A program made the position numbers and the translations under genes. Of a stretch of DNA of 6,527 bases, positions 1-5,718 are shown piece after piece. The notes beneath the pieces were generated by a model, which was given only the letters and a program-made list of their open reading frames with translations, was not told the origin of the DNA and searched no databases. Location: the NCBI GenBank assembly GCA_903854805.1, contig CAINXK010000318.1, positions 1 through 6,527 on the forward strand, read 5' to 3'. The DNA is from an uncultured Anaerolineae bacterium. Lineage in GTDB: Bacteria; Chloroflexota; Anaerolineae; Anaerolineales; Villigracilaceae. The first letter of the stretch is position 1; each line of letters begins with the position of its first letter.

Positions 1-24
1 ACGGTGTACGCCGTGCCCCGATGA
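1..24 (+). CDS. 3' end of an upstream gene (partial)
   Basis: Reading from base 1, the frame gives seven residues (TVYAVPR) and a TGA stop at 22-24. The stop sits immediately before the Shine-Dalgarno sequence of the cheW-like gene. This tight spacing is what an upstream operon member would show, and cheW genes often follow other chemotaxis genes. The fragment is too short to identify, and another of the open frames here could be the real one. Confidence 0.3.
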   Translation, partial: TVYAVPR

Positions 25-37
25 TAGGAGTGTACTT

Positions 38-487
38 ATGGAACAACAACTGGTGGTTTTTGATCTGGCCGGGGAATCTTACGGCATCAACATCGCCGCG
101 GTGGAGAGCATCATCAAGATGCAGGCCATCACACAGCTCCCGCAGGCTCCTTATTACGTTAAGGGCGTCACCAACCTGCGTGGCACGGTGCTGCCGGTCA
201 TCGATTTGCGCATCCGTTTCGGTCTGGAAGCTCAGGAAGTGTCACGACAGACGCGCATTATCATCGTCACGATGGGTGTCCTCAAAGTCGGTGTGGTGGT
301 GGATGGCGTCTCGGAAGTGCTCAGGGTCCAGGATGACACCATCGGAGCCCTGCCTCCCATGGTCAGCACCGTAAACTCAGCTTTTCTCAAGGGTATTGTG
401 CGTTTGGAGAACCGCCTGATCATCCTGCTGGAACTCGGCAAAGTCCTTGATTTTGAAGAACAGCAATCCCTGGCGAAGATCTTCTGA
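38..487 (+). CDS. cheW: CheW-like chemotaxis scaffold protein
   Basis: This 149-residue protein has the normal length of a stand-alone CheW and consists of one CheW domain. It opens with a beta strand (QLVVFDLAGESYGI, residues 4-17). The family signature GVTNLRGTVLPVIDLR follows at 43-58. The closing element, FLKGIVRLENRLIILLELGKVL, spans about 116-137. There is no signal peptide or membrane segment. CheW proteins couple the histidine kinase CheA to chemoreceptors in cytoplasmic arrays; that role is family knowledge. An AGGAG at 26-30, 7 nt before the ATG, supports the start. The preceding frame ends at 24, so the gene probably belongs to an operon reaching in from the left. A terminator-like hairpin follows 6 nt after the stop, so it is probably the last gene of that operon. 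A CheW-domain protein serving a non-motility signalling array is possible. Confidence 0.93.
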   Translation: MEQQLVVFDLAGESYGINIAAVESIIKMQAITQLPQAPYYVKGVTNLRGTVLPVIDLRIRFGLEAQEVSRQTRIIIVTMGVLKVGVVVDGVSEVLRVQDDTIGALPPMVSTVNSAFLKGIVRLENRLIILLELGKVLDFEEQQSLAKIF

Positions 488-492
488 GATAA

Positions 493-538
493 GCAGGGGC
501 TGCCCAGAAGTATTTGGACCGCCCCTGCCAATTCTTTT
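493..538 (+). terminator. probable intrinsic terminator after cheW
   Basis: GCAGGGGC (493-500) and GCCCCTGC (521-528) form a perfect 8-bp GC-rich stem with a 20-nt loop, followed by CAATTCTTTT. It begins 5 nt after the cheW stop. The long loop and broken T-run make it weaker than a textbook terminator. The rest of the gap to 725 has AT-rich -10-like words (TATTAT at 595-600) but no convincing paired -35, so I assign no carbonic anhydrase promoter. Confidence 0.55.
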
Positions 539-725
539 GAAGCTGATTAACCATCCAAACTGAATTTTCAGACGATGCACAAAAGCCTCAAATATATTAT
601 CAGGCATTTTATTCACTTTGCCCGGATGCACTGACAGAATACCCGCACATCTTGCGACTCTCGGGAAAAAACAACCCGCCCATCAGCAAGCGAGTTAACA
701 TTATTACCAGGCTCAGGAGCTCAGG

Positions 726-1541
726 TTGAATCGAAAATTTGTATGCTCGTTCTTCTCTTTTTTAGTGATAGCCCTATTATCGTTAAGTGCATGCGCTCCC
801 GTCATTACGCCAATGCCGACACCTTCAGCCACACCGGCGCCTGTCCATTGGACGTATGAAGGCGAAGAAGGCCCAACGCATTGGGGAAATCTCAGCCCAG
901 ATTACGCGACCTGCTCGACAGGCATATCACAATCCCCGGTAGATATTTCCAATTCTGCGCCAAAAGATCGTGCCAACCTGGTTTTCCATTACCTGCCGAG
1001 CAAAATCAACATTCTCAACAATGGCCATACGATTCAAGTCAATTATGATTCTGGAAGTTATATTGATCTCGACGGGGTTCGTTATAACCTGGTTCAATTC
1101 CACTTTCATGCCCCAAGCGAACATTCTTTGAATGGCAAACTCGCCGAAGCAGAATTGCATCTTGTCCACAAAAGCGATGATGGCAAGCTGGCTGTTGTTG
1201 GGATATTGATTGAGATAGGCACCGAGAATCCCGCTTTCAAATCAACCTGGGATAATTTACCCTTTACGAAAGGCTCGGTACGACAACTCAGTGCGGAAGT
1301 GGATGCGCTCGCAATGTTGCCGGCCAGGCAAGAGACTTATCGTTATATCGGCTCTTTAACCACACCACCCTGCACCGAAGGCGTTAAATGGAATGTCATG
1401 GTCGAGCCGGTCGAAATGTCCAAGACTCAACTCGCCGCATTTAGAAGTATTTTTGAAGGCAATAACCGCCCTGTACAACCCCTCGATGGGCGCTCATTTA
1501 TAAAAGATCCTACCACGCCGCCGCTAACGCCTGCCCCTTAA
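726..1541 (+). CDS. alpha-carbonic anhydrase, secreted lipoprotein
   Basis: This 271-residue protein should catalyse reversible CO2 hydration at the outer face of the membrane. Residues 1-22 are a lipoprotein signal peptide with lipobox LSAC, so Cys23 is the lipidated residue. A Thr/Pro linker (about 25-40) leads into an alpha-class domain (41 to about 260). By comparison with human CA II, the zinc ligands are His126, His128 (QFHFH) and His145 (ELHLVH), the gatekeepers are Glu132 and Thr212 (LTTPP), and the proton shuttle is His101 (NNGH). Cys63 and Cys216 sit where bacterial alpha enzymes form a disulfide. The start is TTG, supported by AGGAG at 715-719, 6 nt upstream. The last residues (TTPPLTPAP) are a Pro/Thr tail not normal for the fold; they resemble the N-terminal linker and run into a decayed second copy downstream. 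All catalytic residues are present, so activity is expected. Confidence 0.95.
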   Translation: MNRKFVCSFFSFLVIALLSLSACAPVITPMPTPSATPAPVHWTYEGEEGPTHWGNLSPDYATCSTGISQSPVDISNSAPKDRANLVFHYLPSKINILNNGHTIQVNYDSGSYIDLDGVRYNLVQFHFHAPSEHSLNGKLAEAELHLVHKSDDGKLAVVGILIEIGTENPAFKSTWDNLPFTKGSVRQLSAEVDALAMLPARQETYRYIGSLTTPPCTEGVKWNVMVEPVEMSKTQLAAFRSIFEGNNRPVQPLDGRSFIKDPTTPPLTPAP

Positions 1542-1650
1542 AAGATCGAGCCAAACAAGGCTCAACACAGTCTGGAAATCCCGGCTCGGATTACACGCTT
1601 ATTCGACCGGCGAATCCCAATCTTTATTGGTATTTCCAATTCTGCGCCAC
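1542..1650 (+). pseudogene. decayed second copy of the carbonic anhydrase N-terminal region
   Basis: Aligning 1556-1649 by eye with 867-962 of the intact gene gives about 70 identities in 94 aligned bases with two single-base deletions, and most differences are transitions. The last 19 bases (1631-1649) are identical to 944-962. Read through the two frameshifts, the copy gives GNPGSDYTL, STGESQSLL and ISNSAP, against GNLSPDYAT, STGISQSPVD and ISNSAP in the intact enzyme. Weaker similarity continues leftward through the stop codon of the intact gene (CCTGCCCCTTAA against CCTGTCCATTGG). Similarity ends at 1650, inside an inverted repeat. No catalytic segment survives, so this is a relic and makes no protein. 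Confidence 0.7.
1589..1608 (+). repeat. 20-bp near-direct repeat, copy 1
   Basis: GATTACACGCTTATTCGACC here matches GATTACGCGCTTATTCGTCC at 1878-1897 in 18 of 20 positions. This copy lies inside the carbonic anhydrase relic and is followed by a small hairpin (ATTCG-ACCGG-CGAAT, 1601-1615). Confidence 0.5.
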
Positions 1651-1684
1651 ACAATTTTAAATATACCGTGGCGCAGAATTGGAA
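1634..1684. repeat. perfect 17-bp inverted repeat with 17-nt AT-rich loop
   Basis: TTCCAATTCTGCGCCAC (1634-1650) is the exact reverse complement of 1668-1684. The loop, 1651-1667, is AT-rich. Seventeen contiguous pairs would form a very stable hairpin in DNA or RNA. No T-run follows on either strand, so it is not a standard intrinsic terminator, although it sits between convergent genes. The left arm is part of the 19-bp identity with the carbonic anhydrase gene (944-962), so the right arm is also complementary to that gene at 947-962. Confidence 0.9.
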
Positions 1685-1877
1685 CAATAAACTACGATCC
1701 CTGGAAAAGGTTTAGCCGGGAAACAGGTTCAAGAATGGTTGGTCTTCAGAATATTAAAAATTCCTGGTGGGGTTATGAAGGATCGTATAAAACCAGTAGA
1801 TGCAAAAAGTGGGGAATACCTGCACTTGTTGGAAAGACATTTCCAAAAATATAGGATCACTGCGCTAATTTTATTTC
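1685..1877. other. intergenic remainder without a supported gene
   Basis: No gene is supported here. A plus-strand frame opens after a TAA at 1688-1690 and runs to a TGA at 1901-1903; its only ATG is at 1775 and would give 42 residues, ending within the 3' end of the convergent hydrolase gene. The residues before and after that ATG look protein-like (EWLVFRILKIPGG) but I recognise no family and see no clean ribosome binding site. It may be leftover coding DNA. Near the right edge, GCGCTAAT (1862-1869) can pair with ATTACGCGC (1879-1887) with one bulged base, across the hydrolase stop region, but no T-run follows on the minus strand. Confidence 0.4.
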
Positions 1878-1897
1878 GATTACGCGCTTATTCGTCC
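1878..1897 (+). repeat. 20-bp near-direct repeat, copy 2
   Basis: This copy matches 1589-1608 in 18 of 20 positions. It overlaps the last codons and the stop of the hydrolase gene on the minus strand, so the two copies flank the unexplained intergenic segment 1609-1877. Confidence 0.5.
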
Positions 1898-2991
1898 AAA
1901 TGAAAAGTATGGTATTGATTTTGGCAAGGGTTACCCCAGGCGATGTGCATTTCGCGAGTCGTCAGGTCGATCACCATTGCATTGATGGTTTTCTCACGAT
2001 CCAGTTCGCGCCCATCAATGGCGTGGTTACAGATCGAATTGGGAAAATCAACATGATCCCTCTGAATATTTTGCAAGGTCTGAACAGTGTGCTTATCCGT
2101 TTTACGCAACAGCCGCAGAGCACGGTGATATTGCACCCGTGAGGGGATTAATTGTTCGGGCTCATACTCAATTTCTTGCATATGGGGGGAAAGATAGTGA
2201 TTTGCATGCGCCATATAACCATCCATCGCATACAAAACATCAAAACGGCGCGCAGACACTTCCACCGAGTAGATCTCGCCGCTTTCGTGAGCGATCAAAT
2301 GGTTGTAGCCGGCAGCCCGATGCGCCACTACTGCGCGTTTGATTGCTTCAGAAGATGATTTGGCGGCCAGCACCGCCCGCGAAACCACCAGGCGCGGAAT
2401 TCCAATACGCGAATCATCCGGATGGACCGAATCGATCAATTGAGCAATACCATAGGCATTAAAACCAACGTTTGGCAACAACCCGCCATAATTCATCGCC
2501 AGAAAAGGTGGTTCGTGCACAGGTTTGGCATGCACAACATAGACATCATCCTCGTCCTCAGGGATCCAGTCTTCATTATGCGCAGCCAGGATATGTCCAT
2601 CGGCTGTATGTGAGTCATTGACCGCCATACTGGTACAACTGATCAGGTGCAGGGCATCCATCGTCACGGCTTCCATGGCGTTTAGCACCGAGATCTCTTC
2701 AAACGGCAGGTTGGCGCCTTCCGCAATCCCCGCCATCTCTTCCACATACTGCGGGTAGCGTTCCTGCGCAAATGGCAGGTACTTTCTGGCCTGAGTCTGG
2801 GCACCTTCCCAGGTCAATTCCAGCTCTTCATAGGCATCGGCCAACAATTTGCGGGCATTATCCACACTGCGGCGCACATTTTCGCGCCGCGCCTCGCCAA
2901 TCTGGCGGCCCATTTCTCGGTGTGTCCCTGAAACATACACCAAAGGGATCGGGTCGGGATGGACTGGGGTATCATACGGATTCTTATTCAA
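1888..2991 (-). CDS. C45 family (AAT-like) Ntn hydrolase / acyltransferase
   Basis: This 367-residue protein resembles the acyl-coenzyme A:6-aminopenicillanate acyltransferase (peptidase C45) family, Ntn hydrolases that cut themselves to expose an N-terminal cysteine. The presumed nucleophile is Cys119 in ISCTS (117-121), after a 118-residue alpha-helical propeptide. Motifs typical of the fold follow: HNEDW at 138-142 and a GFNAYGIAQ segment at 176-184. Cleavage before Cys119 would give subunits of about 13 and 28 kDa. There is no signal peptide, so it should act in the cytoplasm. Bacterial members hydrolyse or transfer amide-linked acyl groups; the substrate cannot be read from sequence, and penicillin chemistry should not be assumed. 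The start is TTG (2989-2991), with GGAG ending 5 nt upstream; the next Met (Met27) would remove conserved N-terminal sequence. It is separated from the sigma operon by a terminator and appears to have its own promoter. Confidence 0.85.
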   Translation of the reverse strand: MNKNPYDTPVHPDPIPLVYVSGTHREMGRQIGEARRENVRRSVDNARKLLADAYEELELTWEGAQTQARKYLPFAQERYPQYVEEMAGIAEGANLPFEEISVLNAMEAVTMDALHLISCTSMAVNDSHTADGHILAAHNEDWIPEDEDDVYVVHAKPVHEPPFLAMNYGGLLPNVGFNAYGIAQLIDSVHPDDSRIGIPRLVVSRAVLAAKSSSEAIKRAVVAHRAAGYNHLIAHESGEIYSVEVSARRFDVLYAMDGYMAHANHYLSPHMQEIEYEPEQLIPSRVQYHRALRLLRKTDKHTVQTLQNIQRDHVDFPNSICNHAIDGRELDREKTINAMVIDLTTREMHIAWGNPCQNQYHTFHLDE

Positions 2992-3084
2992 AATGTCTCC
3001 ACAAATTACCCGGCCGGCTGCTCAGACCAGAATAGAATATATCACCAGGCGTGAAAAACGAACGAGTAAACCTCGAGCAATGGA

Positions 3085-3093
3085 ATTATAACA
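3085..3093 (-). promoter_or_regulatory. candidate extended -10 promoter for the C45 hydrolase gene
   Basis: On the minus strand the sequence reads TGTTATAAT, a consensus TATAAT (3090-3085) preceded by the TGn extension. The hexamer 16 bp upstream is a poor -35, which is tolerated when an extended -10 is present. Transcription would start near 3078, giving a leader of about 87 nt before the TTG start. It lies downstream of the sigma-operon terminator, so the gene can be transcribed independently. Confidence 0.5.
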
Positions 3094-3140
3094 TCCCACC
3101 CGATGGCAGCACCTCCGCAAAAATTGACCGGCGCCAAACC

Positions 3141-3181
3141 AAATAAAAAAATGCTCCCACCCTCTTGAAAGGGCGGGAGCA
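3141..3181 (-). terminator. intrinsic terminator of the sigma/anti-sigma/beta-helix operon
   Basis: On the minus strand a 12-bp GC-rich stem (3170-3181 with 3152-3163, one G-T wobble) closes a 6-nt loop and is followed by ATTTTTTTATTT. It starts 25 nt after the stop codon of the beta-helix gene. Stem, loop and T-run are all in the right order for rho-independent termination. Confidence 0.9.
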
Positions 3182-3206
3182 AGAACGGGGTGACAGGGAC
3201 CCGAAC

Positions 3207-4238
3207 TTAACTTACAGGAGCGGGTGGCACGGGTGGCACCGGAGGCATCACAACCGCCGGGGCCGCTGAGAGCTGCATGGCGGACCGCATGCCAAAACGG
3301 GTCATCAACACCGCGCCTAGACCGGCAAAACCGATAATGGCCGAGAGCAGCCCACCTATGCAGGGAATGAAACCCACTCCCTGGGCTACCAGGTTGAGGC
3401 TGAATACGCCCACCCCGGCAGCCAGCGGAAGCGGCCATTCATGTTTGAACATTTGCGAAATACGCACGCCCACTTCCATACCCAGCGCCAACCAACCCAA
3501 CACACAGGCTGCTGCAAATATGATCGAAAGAATCGCAATCAAAGGAATGGTGACAAATAACGTGATGATCAGGATACTGAAGAGCCCCAGGGCTACCAGC
3601 GTTACGATAAACATCACCAATGTCAACAAGCCCATCCCAAAGGCCATCAGAGGCTGTGCCACTGCACCATCTGCCACACGACGCATATGCATGGGCAGGA
3701 ACATGGCGATCAGCATCGCCAGCAGCGCCAGGATAATGGACTGTCCCAAGACAACCATGGCATTCCAAAGTGGGTTCGCGCCATTGGTAACTACCTGAGG
3801 AACTTCCGGAATTCCTGGGACAACCGGCATAGCGGGTATGGCCGGCCGGGTTGGGTTATTCATCACGTCCCCATCCACCCTGGCTCCGGCATCACGGCTT
3901 ACAGCCGCACCAAATGTAACCAGGTTGCCGCGAACATGAGCATTGGCCTCAAGCCGGGCTGCACCACCTACGACGACCACATCCTTGCTGACCTCACCAT
4001 TCAGCGTTAGACTGCCGCCGAATAAGACAATTGCGCCATTGATTGTGGCATCTTTTTCAATAGCAATCGACCCCCCAAAAACAACCAGGTCTTCATTCAA
4101 GGTTTCGCCGCTCTTAAGCGTGTAATTACTGCCAAAGATCGGCCCATCGAGCAGGCTTTTGGCCTGCGCCACCTGCAGCGGCATCAGGATCAACGCTGCC
4201 AACAGAGTGAATATAAAAAGTTTTCCTGCAATTTTCAT
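3207..4238 (-). CDS. exported beta-helix (bactofilin-like) multi-pass membrane protein
   Basis: The protein has about 343 residues. Numbering from the upstream ATG, residues 1-27 are a signal peptide ending in VAQA. Residues 35-127 carry repeated short beta strands with FGGS/VGGA turns (VFGGS at 54-58, LFGGS at 73-77, VGGA at 91-94, FGAA at 110-113), as in polymer-forming, bactofilin-like beta helices. A Pro-rich linker (131-149) joins them to four or five hydrophobic segments between 159 and 315. The tail is Pro/Val-rich (PPVPPVPPAPVS). The fold suggests an outward-facing helical domain on a membrane anchor; molecular function is unknown. Two adjacent ATGs are possible; AAGGAG (4250-4245) is 6 nt from the second (4238) but only 3 nt from the first (4241), so I prefer 4238. 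It begins 16 bp after the anti-sigma gene and is the likely output gene of that operon. Confidence 0.8.
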   Translation of the reverse strand: MKIAGKLFIFTLLAALILMPLQVAQAKSLLDGPIFGSNYTLKSGETLNEDLVVFGGSIAIEKDATINGAIVLFGGSLTLNGEVSKDVVVVGGAARLEANAHVRGNLVTFGAAVSRDAGARVDGDVMNNPTRPAIPAMPVVPGIPEVPQVVTNGANPLWNAMVVLGQSIILALLAMLIAMFLPMHMRRVADGAVAQPLMAFGMGLLTLVMFIVTLVALGLFSILIITLFVTIPLIAILSIIFAAACVLGWLALGMEVGVRISQMFKHEWPLPLAAGVGVFSLNLVAQGVGFIPCIGGLLSAIIGFAGLGAVLMTRFGMRSAMQLSAAPAVVMPPVPPVPPAPVS

Positions 4239-4254
4239 CATGATCTCCTTCAGC

Positions 4255-4782
4255 CTATACGGCTGACTGCGTAATTTTCCCCATCCGGTGGACAGATTTC
4301 GTCCAAAAAAACCCGATTCCGCCCAAAATAACCAGCGCTAAAGCCCAGGCGTAGATGGGGATAAGGGAGCCCAGAACGGAGAGAAGAGTATTGCCAAGGG
4401 CACTCATGACGCGCGCAGCCAAAGCCAGATAGACCATGTTGCTGATCCATAAGCCAGCCAATTGCGCCGGAGGTAGAGCCAAATAAGGCAAATAGGGAGC
4501 GAGCAACCAGAATATGCCGCCCAGACCAACCACCGCCAGAAGTGACAGCCCGATCAGTGTCTGCCGGCGTTGAAGCTTGCGCTGGGCTGCCAGGCGAACC
4601 TGGAAACGCAGCACAAAGCCATTCACCGGGTTAATCACCGTCGCCGAGCGCAAACTCAAGTTTGCTTGCGCCAATGCGTTGCATTCAGGACAGCTTCGCA
4701 AATGGATGCGCAAATCCCGGTCTTGGTCGGGGGTCAAGCGTTCATCGTTGAGCAGCCAATCTTTATAGAGCCGGTGATCCAT
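4255..4782 (-). CDS. membrane anti-sigma factor with zinc-binding (ZAS-type) motif
   Basis: This 175-residue protein probably holds the adjacent sigma factor inactive at the membrane. Its N-terminal cytoplasmic part has the zinc-binding anti-sigma signature H3-x23-H27-x3-C31-x2-C34 (IHLRSCPEC). About 40 residues later come three hydrophobic segments, near 75-98, 107-127 and 138-160, and a short basic tail. ZAS domains bind sigma regions 2 and 4 and release them on a signal; which signal cannot be read here. The frame stays open upstream to 4875, but the ATG at 4782 has AAAGGA (4794-4789) at 6-nt spacing and the residues before it are not family-like. The gene overlaps the last 20 bp of the sigma gene, a usual sign of translational coupling and matched stoichiometry. 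Three membrane spans rather than one is notable. Confidence 0.87.
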   Translation of the reverse strand: MDHRLYKDWLLNDERLTPDQDRDLRIHLRSCPECNALAQANLSLRSATVINPVNGFVLRFQVRLAAQRKLQRRQTLIGLSLLAVVGLGGIFWLLAPYLPYLALPPAQLAGLWISNMVYLALAARVMSALGNTLLSVLGSLIPIYAWALALVILGGIGFFWTKSVHRMGKITQSAV

Positions 4783-5368
4783 AGGGTGTCCTTTCCAGGC
4801 GAGCTTCAGGAGAGTTGGCCAGTAACAACCTGGCAACAGACTTGCGTGCACGATGCAAGCGGCTTTTAACCGCACTGACGGTGAGTTTCAAGCTCTCGGC
4901 TATTTCCACTTCCGAGAAATCGTACCAATAACGCAGGATGACCGCTGCCCGATCCGTGGCATCCAGACCTTTGAGCGCAGCCTGGATTTGCTCCTGCTCC
5001 TCGAGCCGGACGACTTCATGCTCCGGGTTAAGAGCACCCACATCGGGAAGTTCCATCGGGGCTTCGTCATCCTCACGTTCTTCGTCAATTGAAAAAATGA
5101 CAAAGCGCCGCTTTCGCAAACGGTCGATGCAGTAATGCGCCGCGATGGATAACAGCCAGGTGGCAAAAGGCCGCTGACGATCATAACGTGTAAGGTTCTG
5201 GTACGCGCGCAGGAAACTCTCCTGTGCAGCATCTTCGGCAGACTCAGGTTCACCCAACATCCGGTAGCACATATTAAAGACCGGCGTCTGGTATTGTTCA
5301 ACCAGCCGGGCGAATGCCTCGTCGTTCCCTTGTTGAGCCTGAATGATCCAGGCCATCTCTTCGTTCAC
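4763..5368 (-). CDS. ECF RNA polymerase sigma factor
   Basis: This is a 201-residue sigma-70 family protein of the ECF group, with only regions 2 and 4. Region 2 spans about 15-88 and includes AEDAAQESFLRAY (44-56), the core-binding and -10 recognition part. An acidic linker (95-125) follows. Region 4 spans about 125-182, with the helix-turn-helix FSEVEIAESLKLTVSAVKSR (151-170). The GTG start at 5368 is preceded by AGGAG (5378-5374) at 5-nt spacing. An in-frame TTG at 5428 would add 20 residues but lies upstream of the predicted promoter, so it should not be in the mRNA. The gene leads the operon, overlaps its anti-sigma gene, and is preceded by a promoter of the kind ECF factors recognise, suggesting positive autoregulation. 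Confidence 0.93.
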   Translation of the reverse strand: MNEEMAWIIQAQQGNDEAFARLVEQYQTPVFNMCYRMLGEPESAEDAAQESFLRAYQNLTRYDRQRPFATWLLSIAAHYCIDRLRKRRFVIFSIDEEREDDEAPMELPDVGALNPEHEVVRLEEQEQIQAALKGLDATDRAAVILRYWYDFSEVEIAESLKLTVSAVKSRLHRARKSVARLLLANSPEARLERTPYGSPAL

Positions 5369-5397
5369 GGTTGCTCCTGTCGGTCGTTCTGCTAAAA

Positions 5398-5425
5398 TAT
5401 ACGCACATCTCACAATAAAGTTGCA
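5398..5425 (-). promoter_or_regulatory. SigW-like ECF promoter of the sigma operon
   Basis: On the minus strand TGCAAC (5425-5420) and CGTATA (5403-5398) are separated by exactly 16 bp. This is one base from the Bacillus SigW pattern TGAAAC-N16-CGTA, which also applies to many related ECF factors. Transcription would start near 5391, leaving a leader of about 22 nt that still contains the Shine-Dalgarno sequence of the GTG start. No good SigA-type pair overlaps it. Confidence 0.7.
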
Positions 5426-5718
5426 CAAAATAATTCTACTGCGCTTCCCATAAATAGTGGAAATTTAATCTTACCAGCCCATGGCTCTTTGCAAATCCCG
5501 GCAGCCCGAAAACAGATCCGATCGAACAATGTCCAAAGCGTGTTTTTCCATAGCTTTCATACTTATCAATTTCCGTGGCTGTTTTGAGGTAACTCAGCAC
5601 AATCAGAGATTACAGGTTTTATTCATATTTAGTACGGTCTCGTACGTATCGGGCTAATTGATATCAAGGCATGCTCTCAGTCATGATCTTGGTGGCACAC
5701 TTGGCTTGTTTATATCTT
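5426..5718. other. intergenic stretch without a recognisable gene
   Basis: I see no supported gene, RNA gene or repeat in these 293 bases apart from a short palindrome at 5632-5645. Frames on both strands are broken by frequent stops. Confidence 0.5.
5632..5645. promoter_or_regulatory. operator-like palindrome
   Basis: GTACG (5632-5636) and CGTAC (5641-5645) are perfect inverted arms around GTCT, set in AT-rich flanks. The size and arm sequence resemble sites bound by small dimeric repressors such as TetR-type proteins. No regulator gene or intact target gene lies next to it, so function is uncertain. Confidence 0.25.

Noticed and set aside
21..374. 117-residue plus-strand frame overlapping cheW
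   Set aside because: It is Ser/Arg/Trp-rich shadow sequence of the cheW gene, which has clear family motifs and a ribosome binding site.
1548..1563. GAGCC-AAACAA-GGCTC hairpin as the carbonic anhydrase terminator
   Set aside because: The stem has only 5 bp with no following T-run, and the sequence is explained as part of the duplicated gene copy.
1627..1854. 75-residue plus-strand open frame with a TTG start
   Set aside because: It begins inside the carbonic anhydrase relic, reads through both arms of the inverted repeat, has no ribosome binding site, and shows no recognisable domain.
3022..3438. 138-residue minus-strand open frame overlapping the beta-helix gene and its terminator
   Set aside because: It is a frame shadow of the beta-helix gene 3' end, crosses a strong terminator, and has biased Arg/Gly/Cys-rich composition.
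3277..3798. 173-residue plus-strand open frame antisense to the beta-helix gene
   Set aside because: Its composition mirrors the reverse complement of the membrane segments; it has no ribosome binding site or domain, and the minus-strand gene is well supported.
4783..4875. 31-residue N-terminal extension of the anti-sigma factor
   Set aside because: It lies wholly inside the sigma gene in another frame, and the ATG at 4782 has a good ribosome binding site and starts exactly at the zinc-binding domain.
5369..5428. TTG-initiated N-terminal extension of the sigma factor (20 extra residues)
   Set aside because: It has no ribosome binding site, spans the predicted promoter, and the GTG at 5368 has a strong AGGAG at good spacing.
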